This document shows positions 1 to 5,717 of a stretch of 7,404 nt of DNA, piece by piece. The DNA is from Wenzhouxiangella sp. (GTDB lineage: Bacteria; Pseudomonadota; Gammaproteobacteria; Xanthomonadales; Wenzhouxiangellaceae), in the NCBI GenBank assembly GCA_007116585.1, contig SKIE01000125.1, forward strand, positions 1-7,404. Reading direction: 5' to 3'. The notes beneath the pieces were generated by a model that saw only the letters and a program-made list of their open reading frames with translations, did no database searches and was not told the origin of the DNA. Positions within the stretch are counted from its first letter, which is position 1. The number at the start of each line of letters is the position of its first letter. The position numbers were made by a program, and so were the translations under genes.

Positions 1-527
1 ACAACCCTGCCGAGCCGCCCAAACTGGTCGAAAATGCGCTGCGCAATACTGATCAGCGCGTGGCCGAGGGTTTGCCGGTCACACCCGGGTTCCTGTTCGC
101 GGCATTTCTGTGGCAGCGGGTTCGTGCGGCAGCCGAGACGCTGATCGAAGAGGGTTTGCCGCCGGTCGATGCGCTGGCCGCGGCGGGCGAAGACGCCATC
201 GTCGCCCAGGCCAAAAAGGTCGCGCTGCACCGGCGTTTTTCCACCATCGCAAAAGAGATCTGGTGCATGCAGCCGCGCTTCCACAAGCGCCGCGGCCAGC
301 GCGCCCTGCGCCTGATCAACGAGCGTCGCTTTCGGGCCGCTTACGATTTTCTCCTGCTCCGGGTGGCTGAAGAGCCGGAACTGGCTGAGCTGGCCCAGTG
401 GTGGACCGACATTCAGGAAGTTGACCACGAACAGCGCATGGGCATGATTCGCTCAGCCCCCGGCGGTGGCGGAGGCAAGAAACGTCGTCGCCCTCCGCGC
501 AAGCGCACGCCTGCCGGCGCCTCGTGA
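1..527 (+). CDS. pcnB: Poly(A) polymerase I, C-terminal part (5' end outside window)
   Basis: The reading frame is open from the window edge (first full codon at base 3) and ends at TGA 525-527, so about 174 C-terminal residues are seen. PcnB adds 3' poly(A) tails to RNAs, marking them for decay by the degradosome. The catalytic nucleotidyltransferase head lies upstream of the window. What is visible is the C-terminal RNA-binding region: VTPGFLFAAFLW, then IWCMQPRFHKRRGQRALRL and FRAAYDFLLLR, then ELAQWWTDIQE, all typical of proteobacterial PcnB and not of the related CCA-adding enzymes. The protein ends in a glycine run and a very basic tail (KKRRRPPRKR), as is common in this family and probably used for RNA contact. 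The stop overlaps the folK start (GTGA), which suggests translational coupling. Identification is strong; only the start is missing. Confidence 0.95.
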   Translation, partial: NPAEPPKLVENALRNTDQRVAEGLPVTPGFLFAAFLWQRVRAAAETLIEEGLPPVDALAAAGEDAIVAQAKKVALHRRFSTIAKEIWCMQPRFHKRRGQRALRLINERRFRAAYDFLLLRVAEEPELAELAQWWTDIQEVDHEQRMGMIRSAPGGGGGKKRRRPPRKRTPAGAS

Positions 528-1033
528 GCTTGGCCTGGATTGGTCTGGGCGCCAATCTGGGCCGTCCGCAACGCACCCTGGAACAAGCACTCATGGCCCT
601 CGACGCGCTGGCCCGAACGCGCGTGACCGCCGTCTCGCCGGCCTACTGGACCGAGCCCTGGGGGGTGACCGACCAGCCGGCTTTTCTCAATGCCGTGGCT
701 TGTTTGAAGACCGAGCAGTCGCCGCGCGAGTTGTTGCGCCTGATGCTGGCCATCGAGTCCGGCCTGGGCCGACAGCGCGACGGCGTTCGCTGGGGGCCGC
801 GCGAGCTGGATCTGGATTTGCTATTGTTTGATCTTCAGGTGCTCGACACCCCGGATCTCACCCTGCCGCATCCGCGTCTGCACCAGCGGGCGTTCGTGCT
901 AGTGCCGCTGGCCGATCTGGTACCGGACCTGCCGGTGCCGGGCAGGGGCACGGTATCCGAGCTGCTCGAAGCCCTGCTCGAGGAAGAACTCGACGGCATC
1001 GGTGGGGTTGAACGACTGAACTGGGCAAGCTAG
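524..1033 (+). CDS. folK: 2-amino-4-hydroxy-6-hydroxymethyldihydropteridine pyrophosphokinase (HPPK)
   Basis: HPPK transfers pyrophosphate from ATP to 6-hydroxymethyl-7,8-dihydropterin, the step before dihydropteroate synthase in folate synthesis; it is a cytosolic enzyme. The 169-residue product is close to the usual 160-170. It opens with the family N-terminus (IGLGANLG, residues 6-13). The substrate loop TEPWGVTDQPAFLNAV is at about 43-58. The signature RWGPRELDLDLL is at 89-100, with D96 and D98 matching the Mg-binding aspartates. LPHPRLHQRAFVLVPL follows at 114-129. The GTG start lies in the GTGA overlap with the pcnB stop; no better start fits the conserved N-terminus. The pcnB-folK order is common in gammaproteobacteria. 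panB/panC, which often follow, are absent; folK instead converges on modC. Confidence 0.97.
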   Translation: MSLAWIGLGANLGRPQRTLEQALMALDALARTRVTAVSPAYWTEPWGVTDQPAFLNAVACLKTEQSPRELLRLMLAIESGLGRQRDGVRWGPRELDLDLLLFDLQVLDTPDLTLPHPRLHQRAFVLVPLADLVPDLPVPGRGTVSELLEALLEEELDGIGGVERLNWAS

Positions 1034-1044
1034 TGGCCTACTAG
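1030..1044. repeat. Short inverted repeat across the convergent folK and modC stop codons
   Basis: CTAGT-GGCCT-ACTAG is a perfect 5-base inverted repeat with a 5-base loop. It contains both TAG stops, folK at 1031-1033 and modC at 1041-1043 on the minus strand. It could form a weak stem at the 3' end of both transcripts, but it is AT-rich, short and lacks a clear U-tract, so I do not call it a terminator. Confidence 0.4.
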
Positions 1045-2111
1045 TTAATCAACGCGACCGACTTGATCAAGGCATGCACTGATTGCTCGGTGGCCAGCCC
1101 CATCTTGTCGCAGGAGTGCTCGGTGATTTCGGCGCTAAGTCGCTGTCCGTCGGCCAACACCGTGGTCAGCAGCACGCGCCCGGGCCGCCAGCGCTCCAGC
1201 CTTTCAATCGTGACCGGCAGCTGGTTCATCACGCTGATGTCGTCCAGCGGCTGGCGCGAAATGGCCACATCATTGGCCTGAACCCGTAACCGCCCAATGG
1301 CCTGAGCGGGGCTCGGTTCGACCTGTAGCAGCAGTGCCATTTGCGGGTTGCCAAAGCGCACGAAGCCGGAGTGTGCCCGGCCCAGAACCCGACCCTCCAG
1401 CACGGACGCCGCGCCGGTCTCGCAAAAAAGCGGCGAGTCCGGTCGCGCAAGCGCGGCTTTCAGGGTTTCGACACGGTCGACGCGGCCGTCGGACATGAAC
1501 ACCACACGATCAGCCATGGCCTGAACTTCGTCAGGTGCGTGTGTGACCAGAATGATGGGCACGTCGGCTTGTGCGGCCAGCGTGCTGAAAAACGGCATGA
1601 TCTCGCGCCGCGTCTGGCTGTCCAGAGCCGATAAGGGCTCGTCGAGCAGCAACAGCTGCGGGCTGCTCAAAAGCGCCCGCCCCAGAGCCACCCGCTGGCG
1701 CTGACCGCCCGACAGGCGATCAACCGGTCGGGCCAGCAGATCTTCGATGCCCAGCATGCCGGCAACTTCATCGGGCTGGTGACGGCGTAGCGATGCCGGA
1801 GTTCGTTTGTAGCCGTAGAGCAGGTTGCCCTGGACCGACAAGTGCGGCATCAGGCTGTGTTCCTGGAACACCAGGCCAATGCGTCGACGATGCAAGGGGA
1901 CAAAGCGCTGGCCCTGCTGCCATTGTTGGCCGCGGAAGCTCACGGCGGCGCCACTGATGCGCTCGAGTCCGGCCACCACGCGCAACAGGCTGGTCTTGCC
2001 GCATCCGGAACGGCCGAACAATGCGGTCACCCCGCTGGCGGACAGGCTAAGATCGGCCCGAAGCCGGAAGGCCGGGTCAATCTGCCAGTCTACTGCGATG
2101 TCCAGACTCAT
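1041..2111 (-). CDS. modC: Molybdate ABC transporter, ATP-binding protein ModC
   Basis: This is the cytoplasmic ATPase that drives molybdate import through ModB. The 356 residues match the usual ModC length (about 350). The ABC domain shows Walker A GRSGCGKT at 33-40, Q-loop Q83, signature LSGGQRQR at 133-140, Walker B LLLLDE at 153-158, D-loop SALD at 161-164 and switch H191. After a linker with the family's DSPLFCETGAASVLEG stretch (225-240), the C-terminus (about 293-356) is a Mop/TOBE oxyanion-binding domain, containing NQLPVTIERLE and a final HALIKSVALI. This domain separates ModC from general sugar or iron ABC ATPases. Its ATG start overlaps the modB stop (ATGA, 2108-2111), so it is probably translationally coupled. 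It is the last gene of the operon and ends 7 bases from the oncoming folK stop. Confidence 0.96.
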   Translation of the reverse strand: MSLDIAVDWQIDPAFRLRADLSLSASGVTALFGRSGCGKTSLLRVVAGLERISGAAVSFRGQQWQQGQRFVPLHRRRIGLVFQEHSLMPHLSVQGNLLYGYKRTPASLRRHQPDEVAGMLGIEDLLARPVDRLSGGQRQRVALGRALLSSPQLLLLDEPLSALDSQTRREIMPFFSTLAAQADVPIILVTHAPDEVQAMADRVVFMSDGRVDRVETLKAALARPDSPLFCETGAASVLEGRVLGRAHSGFVRFGNPQMALLLQVEPSPAQAIGRLRVQANDVAISRQPLDDISVMNQLPVTIERLERWRPGRVLLTTVLADGQRLSAEITEHSCDKMGLATEQSVHALIKSVALIN

Positions 2112-2794
2112 AGCCTGGCGATCCTGAAACTTCGGGTGATGCCGTAAACCACCGACAGGGTCAGGAAGGCGAAGATCAGCAGCATGAACGACAGCCGGTG
2201 GGCAGCCTCGTAGTTCATCGCCTCGGTATGGTCGTAGATCAGCACCGACAACACCTTGGTCTCGCCTGGAATACTGCCCCCCAACATCAGGATGACGCCG
2301 AACTCACCGACCGTATGGGCGAAGGTCAGCGTGGCGGCAACAACGAAGCCGCCCTTGGTCAGGGGCAGGATTACGGTGAAAAAACGATCGACCATGCCGG
2401 CACCCAGGCTGCTGGCTACCTCGGTTGGGCGTCGACCCAGGTTGCTGAAGGCCTCGGTCAAGGGCTGGACCGCAAACGGCATGGAGTAGATCACCGAGGC
2501 AATCAGAATGCCTTCGAAGCTGAAAGCCAGATGATTCAGGCCCAGGTTTTCAAGGGTGGCACCGACCCAGCCCCTGGGCCCGAGCACAATCAACAGGTAA
2601 AAGCCCAGCACCGTGGGCGGCAGCACCAGCGGCAGCGCGACGATGGCCTGCACGATCACGCGTGCCGTGGAACGGCCGCCAGCCAGCCACCAGGCGATCG
2701 GCGTGGCAATGACCAGCAGGATCAGCGTGGTGTACAGGCACAGGCGAAAAGTCACCTCGATGGCCTGCCAGTCGGCGGGGCTCAAACCCAGCAT
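2108..2794 (-). CDS. modB: Molybdate ABC transporter, permease ModB
   Basis: This is the inner-membrane channel subunit for molybdate. Its 228 residues equal the usual ModB size. About five or six hydrophobic segments are visible: residues 17-38, 46-71, 93-112, 148-170 and 200-220 are the clearest. The ABC-permease EAA loop that contacts ModC runs EVASSLGAGMVDRFFTVILP at 125-144. The family's LPLVLPPTVLGFYLL (54-68) and HTVGEFGVILMLGGSIPG (160-177) are both present. The ATG start lies 6 bases after the modA stop, with a GGAG about 11 bases upstream inside the modA end. The stop overlaps the modC ATG. This spacing supports a single modEABC transcript. Confidence 0.96.
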   Translation of the reverse strand: MLGLSPADWQAIEVTFRLCLYTTLILLVIATPIAWWLAGGRSTARVIVQAIVALPLVLPPTVLGFYLLIVLGPRGWVGATLENLGLNHLAFSFEGILIASVIYSMPFAVQPLTEAFSNLGRRPTEVASSLGAGMVDRFFTVILPLTKGGFVVAATLTFAHTVGEFGVILMLGGSIPGETKVLSVLIYDHTEAMNYEAAHRLSFMLLIFAFLTLSVVYGITRSFRIARL

Positions 2795-2800
2795 GCTTGC

Positions 2801-3589
2801 CTAGTCTCCGTTCTCGGGCATCACGAAGCCGTAGCGCTGCATGATGGCATGGGCGGTGTCGCTGCCCATGAACTCTGCAAAAGCCAGCACGCCGGGTCTG
2901 TCGGCGCCGCGCTGTGTAACGACGAAGCCCTGGGTCAGCGGCTGATGCAGATCATCGTCGATCAGTTGAAGGGGCTGTTCGGCCAGACTGGGAAACAAGG
3001 CCAGTGACAGCGCAATGATGCCAACGTTGGCCGCGCCGGATTCGACCATCTGGGCGGCATGGGCGATGTTCTCGCCGAAGACCAGTTTTGACTGCGCTGC
3101 GTCCCACACCCCGGCGGCCTGCATGGCTTCCCGGGCCCGCTGGCCATAGGGTGCATGGGTGGGTTGGGCAATGGCAATGCGACGGATACGCGGATCGGTG
3201 GCCAGATCCTCAAGCCGCAGACTGGAAGCGTCCAGCGTATTGCTCCAGATCACGATTCGGCCGATGGCGTAGACGGCCGGGTCGGTCGCGGTCATACCCG
3301 CCGCATGCAGGCGCTCGGGGTAGGAAATATCGGCCGAGAAGAAGATGTCATAAGGCGCCCCGTGCATGATCTGTGTGGTCATCTTGCCCGACGAGCCGTA
3401 AACCACCCGCACGTCCTCTGCCGGATGCTGTTTCTGGAAGGCTACGATCACCTCATCCAGCGCAAAGCGCAGATCAGCAGCGGCCGCAATCGTGAAAGAT
3501 TCGGCCTGGGCCCAGCCCAACTGGACGCAGGCCAGGATCGCTACAAGGCCGCGCGCCGATCCACGCTTGATCGAACTGCGCAGGCTCAA
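2801..3589 (-). CDS. modA: Molybdate-binding periplasmic protein ModA (TTG start)
   Basis: ModA captures molybdate (and often tungstate) in the periplasm and delivers it to ModBC. The 262-residue product has a Sec signal peptide (basic start, hydrophobic 14-25, probable cleavage after AQA at 27-29). The mature part shows AAAADLRFALDE (35-46), YGSSGKMTTQI (64-74), the FFSADISYPERL stretch (83-94), QPTHAPYGQRAREAM (142-156) and GENIAHAAQMVESG (172-185), all landmarks of the ModA solute-binding family. By hand alignment to E. coli ModA, the pocket Ser in AAAS is Asp39 here, Tyr148 sits where the Azotobacter-type protein has its ligand Tyr, and the E. coli late Tyr is an Ala. The start must be TTG at 3589: no ATG or GTG lies between an in-frame TGA 21 bases upstream and the end of the signal peptide, and a good ribosome-binding site precedes it. 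The start overlaps the modE stop by 4 bases. Confidence 0.94.
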   Translation of the reverse strand: MSLRSSIKRGSARGLVAILACVQLGWAQAESFTIAAAADLRFALDEVIVAFQKQHPAEDVRVVYGSSGKMTTQIMHGAPYDIFFSADISYPERLHAAGMTATDPAVYAIGRIVIWSNTLDASSLRLEDLATDPRIRRIAIAQPTHAPYGQRAREAMQAAGVWDAAQSKLVFGENIAHAAQMVESGAANVGIIALSLALFPSLAEQPLQLIDDDLHQPLTQGFVVTQRGADRPGVLAFAEFMGSDTAHAIMQRYGFVMPENGD

Positions 3590-3930
3590 GTTCTCACCCC
3601 AATTGATTCAGCTAACTCGGCGAGAAAGCGCTGATGCTCAGCCTCGGCCTGACGAAACTGGTCGACCACCTGCATGCCATATGGCGTCAGCACGGTTCCG
3701 CCGCCGTGTGCACCGCCGGCCTGACGCAGCACCAGGGGCTGGGCGGCTAGATTGTTCATCGCATCGATTGCATCCCAGGCAGCCTTGTAGCTCATCTGCA
3801 TGGCCCGCGCCGCTGCCGAAATCGAGCCTGTCAAGGCCACCTGCTCCAGCAGCTGGATTCGACCGCTGCCGGCAAAGCTTTGGCCGTCAATGTTGAGCCA
3901 GAACCGGCCGTCGACTTCGGTTGAAGTCAT
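3586..3930 (-). CDS. modE: Short ModE-type winged-helix regulator (DNA-binding domain only)
   Basis: This is a cytoplasmic DNA-binding protein of the ModE N-terminal family, in E. coli the molybdate-dependent repressor of modABC. The helix-turn-helix region GSISAAARAMQMSYKAAWDA at about 35-54, followed by IDAMNNL and a glycine-rich wing (GGAHGGGTVLTPYG, 72-85), closely follows E. coli ModE. The protein ends at 114 residues, against about 260 in E. coli, so both C-terminal Mop (molybdate-sensing) domains are missing. This looks like a natural short form, since the stop overlaps modA cleanly. I chose ATG 3930 because GGGAAG precedes it by 8 bases. ATG 3948 would add six residues (MREETQ) but has no ribosome-binding site and abuts the operator. 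It heads the modEABC operon and probably regulates it through the adjacent inverted repeat. Confidence 0.88.
   Translation of the reverse strand: MTSTEVDGRFWLNIDGQSFAGSGRIQLLEQVALTGSISAAARAMQMSYKAAWDAIDAMNNLAAQPLVLRQAGGAHGGGTVLTPYGMQVVDQFRQAEAEHQRFLAELAESIGVRT
3593..3600 (-). promoter_or_regulatory. Ribosome-binding site deciding the modA TTG start
   Basis: On the minus strand the sequence reads GGGGTGAG-AAC-TTG. The purine-rich GGGGTG ends 5 bases before the TTG and lies inside the last codons of modE. It is the only plausible initiation signal in this frame upstream of the signal peptide, so it fixes the unusual TTG start and suggests that modE and modA are translated in a coupled way. Confidence 0.6.
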
Positions 3931-3948
3931 CTGTGTTTCTTCCCGCAT

Positions 3949-3974
3949 GCGTTATATCGGGAAATATATAACGC
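3949..3974. promoter_or_regulatory. ModE-type operator (perfect inverted repeat)
   Basis: CGTTATAT (3950-3957) - 8 bases - ATATAACG (3966-3973) is a perfect inverted repeat, extended by one more G/C pair at 3949/3974. Arms and 8-base spacer have the same form as the E. coli modA operator (CGTTATAT-N8-ACATAACG) as I recall it. It lies 19 bases upstream of the chosen modE start and covers the predicted -10, which fits repression of modEABC by its own ModE. Confidence 0.88.
3963..3968 (-). promoter_or_regulatory. Candidate -10 element of the modEABC promoter
   Basis: The minus strand reads TATATT here (4-5 of 6 bases of TATAAT, depending on register), inside the ModE operator. Transcription would start near 3956, giving a leader of about 25 bases before ATG 3930. 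No good -35 lies 16-18 bases upstream, as expected of an activator-dependent promoter. TATAAC at 3951-3956 is an alternative -10. Confidence 0.45.
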
Positions 3975-3990
3975 TAGGGGCGGTCTGTGC

Positions 3991-4004
3991 TTGATCTCTG
4001 TCAA
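3991..4004. promoter_or_regulatory. FNR/Anr/Dnr-like binding site upstream of modEABC
   Basis: TTGAT-CTCT-GTCAA matches the FNR-family consensus TTGAT-N4-ATCAA at 9 of 10 fixed bases. Its centre (3997.5) is 41.5 bases from the start of transcription predicted from the TATATT -10, the classic spacing for a class II activator site. The role is inferred; the match itself is directly visible. Confidence 0.5.
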
Positions 4005-4099
4005 ACCATACCCAAGGCACTCGAAAGGGCCGATTTTGCGAAGGCTTCAGCTTTGTTCGATTTCGGCAGATACGCCGTGAACCAACCGGCGACGCTGGA

Positions 4100-4786
4100 T
4101 CAGCCGCCGGTCAGGCGCTGCATGGCTGCGGCCAGCAGGCCGCCGGGGGCGCCGCCCTTGCCCTGCGACTGGCCGCTTCTGATCCAGCCGAGCAGCGTTT
4201 CCCATTCTTCCCAGTCCTGCCAGGCCAGGTACGGCGGCAGGTCGGCCACGGCCAGACCCTTGTCGAAGGCGCGGACGTAGTTCATGGTGTCACGCAGGCG
4301 GCCGACCACGGGAACCTTGAAGCCGTCGAGAAAGCCCGTCAGCTCGCGGTAAATGATGGTTTGCGGACGCACGCGGTTGGCGACCAGTCCGACCGGCGTG
4401 TGTCCGGATCGAACGGGCTTCAACGCCTGCAGATGGCTCAGAAAGCGCCATGCGGCGCGCATGTCCACCGGTGACGGCAGCACCGGCACCAGCACGGTCT
4501 GGGCCCGGCGAATGAGTTGTTCCAGTTCGCTGCCGCTCAGGCCGGCCGGCGTATCGAGAACCAGGGTGTCGGTCTCGGTCGGCGGACGGGCGTCTGCATC
4601 GACCAGGCCGGCAATGGCCGGGAAGGTATCGGGTCGCTGCGCCAGCCAGTCGCTGCTCGAGCGCTGGGGGTCGGTATCAGCCAGCGCCACGACGTGGCCT
4701 TCCCAAGCCAGGGCCGAGGCCAGCGAGGTGGCGATGGTGGTCTTGCCGCAGCCACCCTTGGCGTTGATGACGGCGATGGTGCGCAT
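4100..4786 (-). CDS. Orphan ParA/MinD-type P-loop ATPase
   Basis: This is a cytoplasmic Walker-type ATPase of the ParA family, whose members position DNA or protein cargo using ATP-dependent dimers. The 228-residue protein has the deviant Walker A KGGCGKTT at 10-17 (signature lysine K10, catalytic lysine K15), the switch region ALADTDPQRSSSDW at 34-47 (D39 conserved), and Walker B TLVLDTP at 74-80. LVPVLPSPVDMRAAWRFL (99-116) and VGLVANRV (132-139) are further ParA-fold landmarks. There is no N-terminal DNA-binding domain, and no parB, parS-like repeat or origin is nearby, so it is probably neither chromosomal ParA nor a plasmid partition protein. The length fits short orphan ParAs such as those positioning chemotaxis or other cargo. 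CGGGAG at 4796-4801 is a good ribosome-binding site for ATG 4786. It follows the lipoprotein gene by 27 bases and is probably the last gene of a three-gene unit. The cargo is unknown. Confidence 0.85.
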   Translation of the reverse strand: MRTIAVINAKGGCGKTTIATSLASALAWEGHVVALADTDPQRSSSDWLAQRPDTFPAIAGLVDADARPPTETDTLVLDTPAGLSGSELEQLIRRAQTVLVPVLPSPVDMRAAWRFLSHLQALKPVRSGHTPVGLVANRVRPQTIIYRELTGFLDGFKVPVVGRLRDTMNYVRAFDKGLAVADLPPYLAWQDWEEWETLLGWIRSGQSQGKGGAPGGLLAAAMQRLTGG

Positions 4787-4813
4787 GATTGAAGCTCCCG
4801 CAGATGTCTTGAT

Positions 4814-5239
4814 TCAGCGCTGGCGCGGATCCGGCAGTCCCGAGTGCAGCATCCAGCGCCCCAAATCGTCATCGTAGCGCCAGACCTCGCGGTGATCCAC
4901 AACACGCTCCCGCGCGCTGTGAATATGGTAAAGCCGCAACCGTGCCAGGCGCTCCAGTTCGTGCCCGTCCGGGTCGACCAGCACCTGCCGGACGCGATAC
5001 TCGGTGACCCGGAATTGATGCAGTCGGTCCACGTCAAGCTGGCTGATGGGCTGTTCGCTCAGGTACTCGGGATGGATGAAATCGATCAGCGCGTCAAACT
5101 GGCTCCAGCGGATCAGGCTTTCCCAGGCGTCCATGGTTTCGGTGCGCGCTGTCTGGACCTGGTTGCCGCCGCATCCGCCAAGGCCGAGTGCGACAAAGAC
5201 CAGAATCAACAAAAGCGGAACAGGCAAGACTGATCGCAT
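4814..5239 (-). CDS. Small lipoprotein of unknown function
   Basis: I do not recognise a named family. The 141-residue product starts MRSVLP, continues with a leucine/valine-rich segment and ends its signal at LGGC, a plausible lipobox with the lipidated Cys at 23. It should be processed by signal peptidase II and anchored to a membrane facing the periplasm; residues +2 and +3 are Gly, so there is no Asp retention signal. The mature part is charged. Two features stand out: TMDAWESLIRWSQFDALIDFIHPEYL (helical, in pieces about 35-60) and a C-terminal strand-like run with VVDHREVWRYDDDLGRW and WMLHSGLP. The pattern of an early helix plus late beta strands resembles NTF2-like folds, but that is only an impression. 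ATG 5239 is 4 bases after the thioesterase stop. A longer GTG start at 5284 would add 15 residues ahead of the signal and is less likely. Confidence 0.8.
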   Translation of the reverse strand: MRSVLPVPLLLILVFVALGLGGCGGNQVQTARTETMDAWESLIRWSQFDALIDFIHPEYLSEQPISQLDVDRLHQFRVTEYRVRQVLVDPDGHELERLARLRLYHIHSARERVVDHREVWRYDDDLGRWMLHSGLPDPRQR

Positions 5240-5243
5240 GAGT

Positions 5244-5711
5244 TCAGGGGCCGGATGACGTAACCAGTGCAGCATAGCGCGCACTCAGGCTGGCTGCCAC
5301 TTCGCCGTTGGCCGTCGCCCGGATGGCAAGATCCAGCCGGCCTTTGCCGTTTTGACCGGTTGCGGCCAGAAACGCCTGCTGTTCGGCCGGCTCGGGCCAG
5401 TCGCATGCGGCCTGGTAGGGCCCGTGTACCGGGCGCAAAAAAGACAATTCGCAGCGGCCGATCACCAGTTCGGCCTTGAGCCCCTCGCGCCGCAGCAGCA
5501 GCCGGGGCAGCGACCAGCCGGCCAGAATCATGGCGCTGGCCAGCGCGCCCCCGAAGGCCGTGCCCTTGTCGTTGACGCTGGGCGGCAGCGGGAAATCGAG
5601 CCGGATGCCGTCAGCGTCAAGCCGGCCAACGCGCAGCGTCATATATCTGGCCATGGGGATGCTGTCGAGCAGTAGCGGCTCCAGCCATTGTTGTTCTTCC
5701 TGAAAATCCAT
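5244..5711 (-). CDS. YiiD_C-type hotdog-fold thioesterase
   Basis: This is a predicted acyl-CoA or acyl-ACP thioesterase; the substrate is unknown. The 155 residues cover one hotdog domain. SVNDKGTAFGGALASAMILAGW at about 45-66 is the hallmark of the putative thioesterase domain found at the C-terminus of E. coli YiiD (TIGR02447/PF09500 type), including N47, D48, G50, T51 and the FGG turn. A beta strand LVIGRCELSFLRPVHGPYQA (82-101) and the closing LDLAIRATANGEVAASLSARYAAL (127-149) complete the fold. No acetyltransferase domain precedes it, unlike in E. coli YiiD, so this is the stand-alone form. The ATG at 5711 has no clear ribosome-binding site. It is the first gene of the minus-strand unit with the lipoprotein (4-base gap) and ParA, and a perfect inverted repeat lies 6 bases upstream of its start. 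Confidence 0.86.
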   Translation of the reverse strand: MDFQEEQQWLEPLLLDSIPMARYMTLRVGRLDADGIRLDFPLPPSVNDKGTAFGGALASAMILAGWSLPRLLLRREGLKAELVIGRCELSFLRPVHGPYQAACDWPEPAEQQAFLAATGQNGKGRLDLAIRATANGEVAASLSARYAALVTSSGP

Positions 5712-5717
5712 CGCGAC

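Noticed and set aside
2198..3007. Long plus-strand open frame (269 codons) opposite modB and the modA end
   Set aside because: It is the antisense shadow of two well-supported genes in GC-rich DNA; its product is Gln/His/Gly-rich with no recognisable motif.
3946..3948. Upstream ATG as the modE start
   Set aside because: It has no Shine-Dalgarno sequence, abuts the operator, and would leave a leader of only about 8 bases; ATG 3930 has GGGAAG at good spacing. It remains possible.
3999..4004. TTGACA on the minus strand as a -35 box for modE
   Set aside because: At 17 bases downstream lies GCCCCT, not a -10; the nearest AT-rich hexamers are about 27 bases or more away. The hexamer is better explained as half of the FNR-like site.
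4005..4099. Terminator between parA and modE
   Set aside because: Only weak stems are visible (for example GCCG/CGGC) with no U-tract on the minus strand; nothing supportable as an intrinsic terminator.
3987..4280. Plus-strand open frame beginning in the mod control region
   Set aside because: Most of it lies antisense to parA, it has no ribosome-binding site, and its beginning coincides with the FNR-like site.
4100..4786. Plasmid or chromosomal partition locus
   Set aside because: A ParA-like ATPase is present, but there is no ParB, no centromere-like repeats and no replication gene; flanking genes are chromosomal housekeeping.
5282..5284. GTG as the lipoprotein start
   Set aside because: It would put 15 extra residues, including HWLRHPAPEL, ahead of the signal sequence and overlap the thioesterase; ATG 5239 gives a normal lipoprotein signal.
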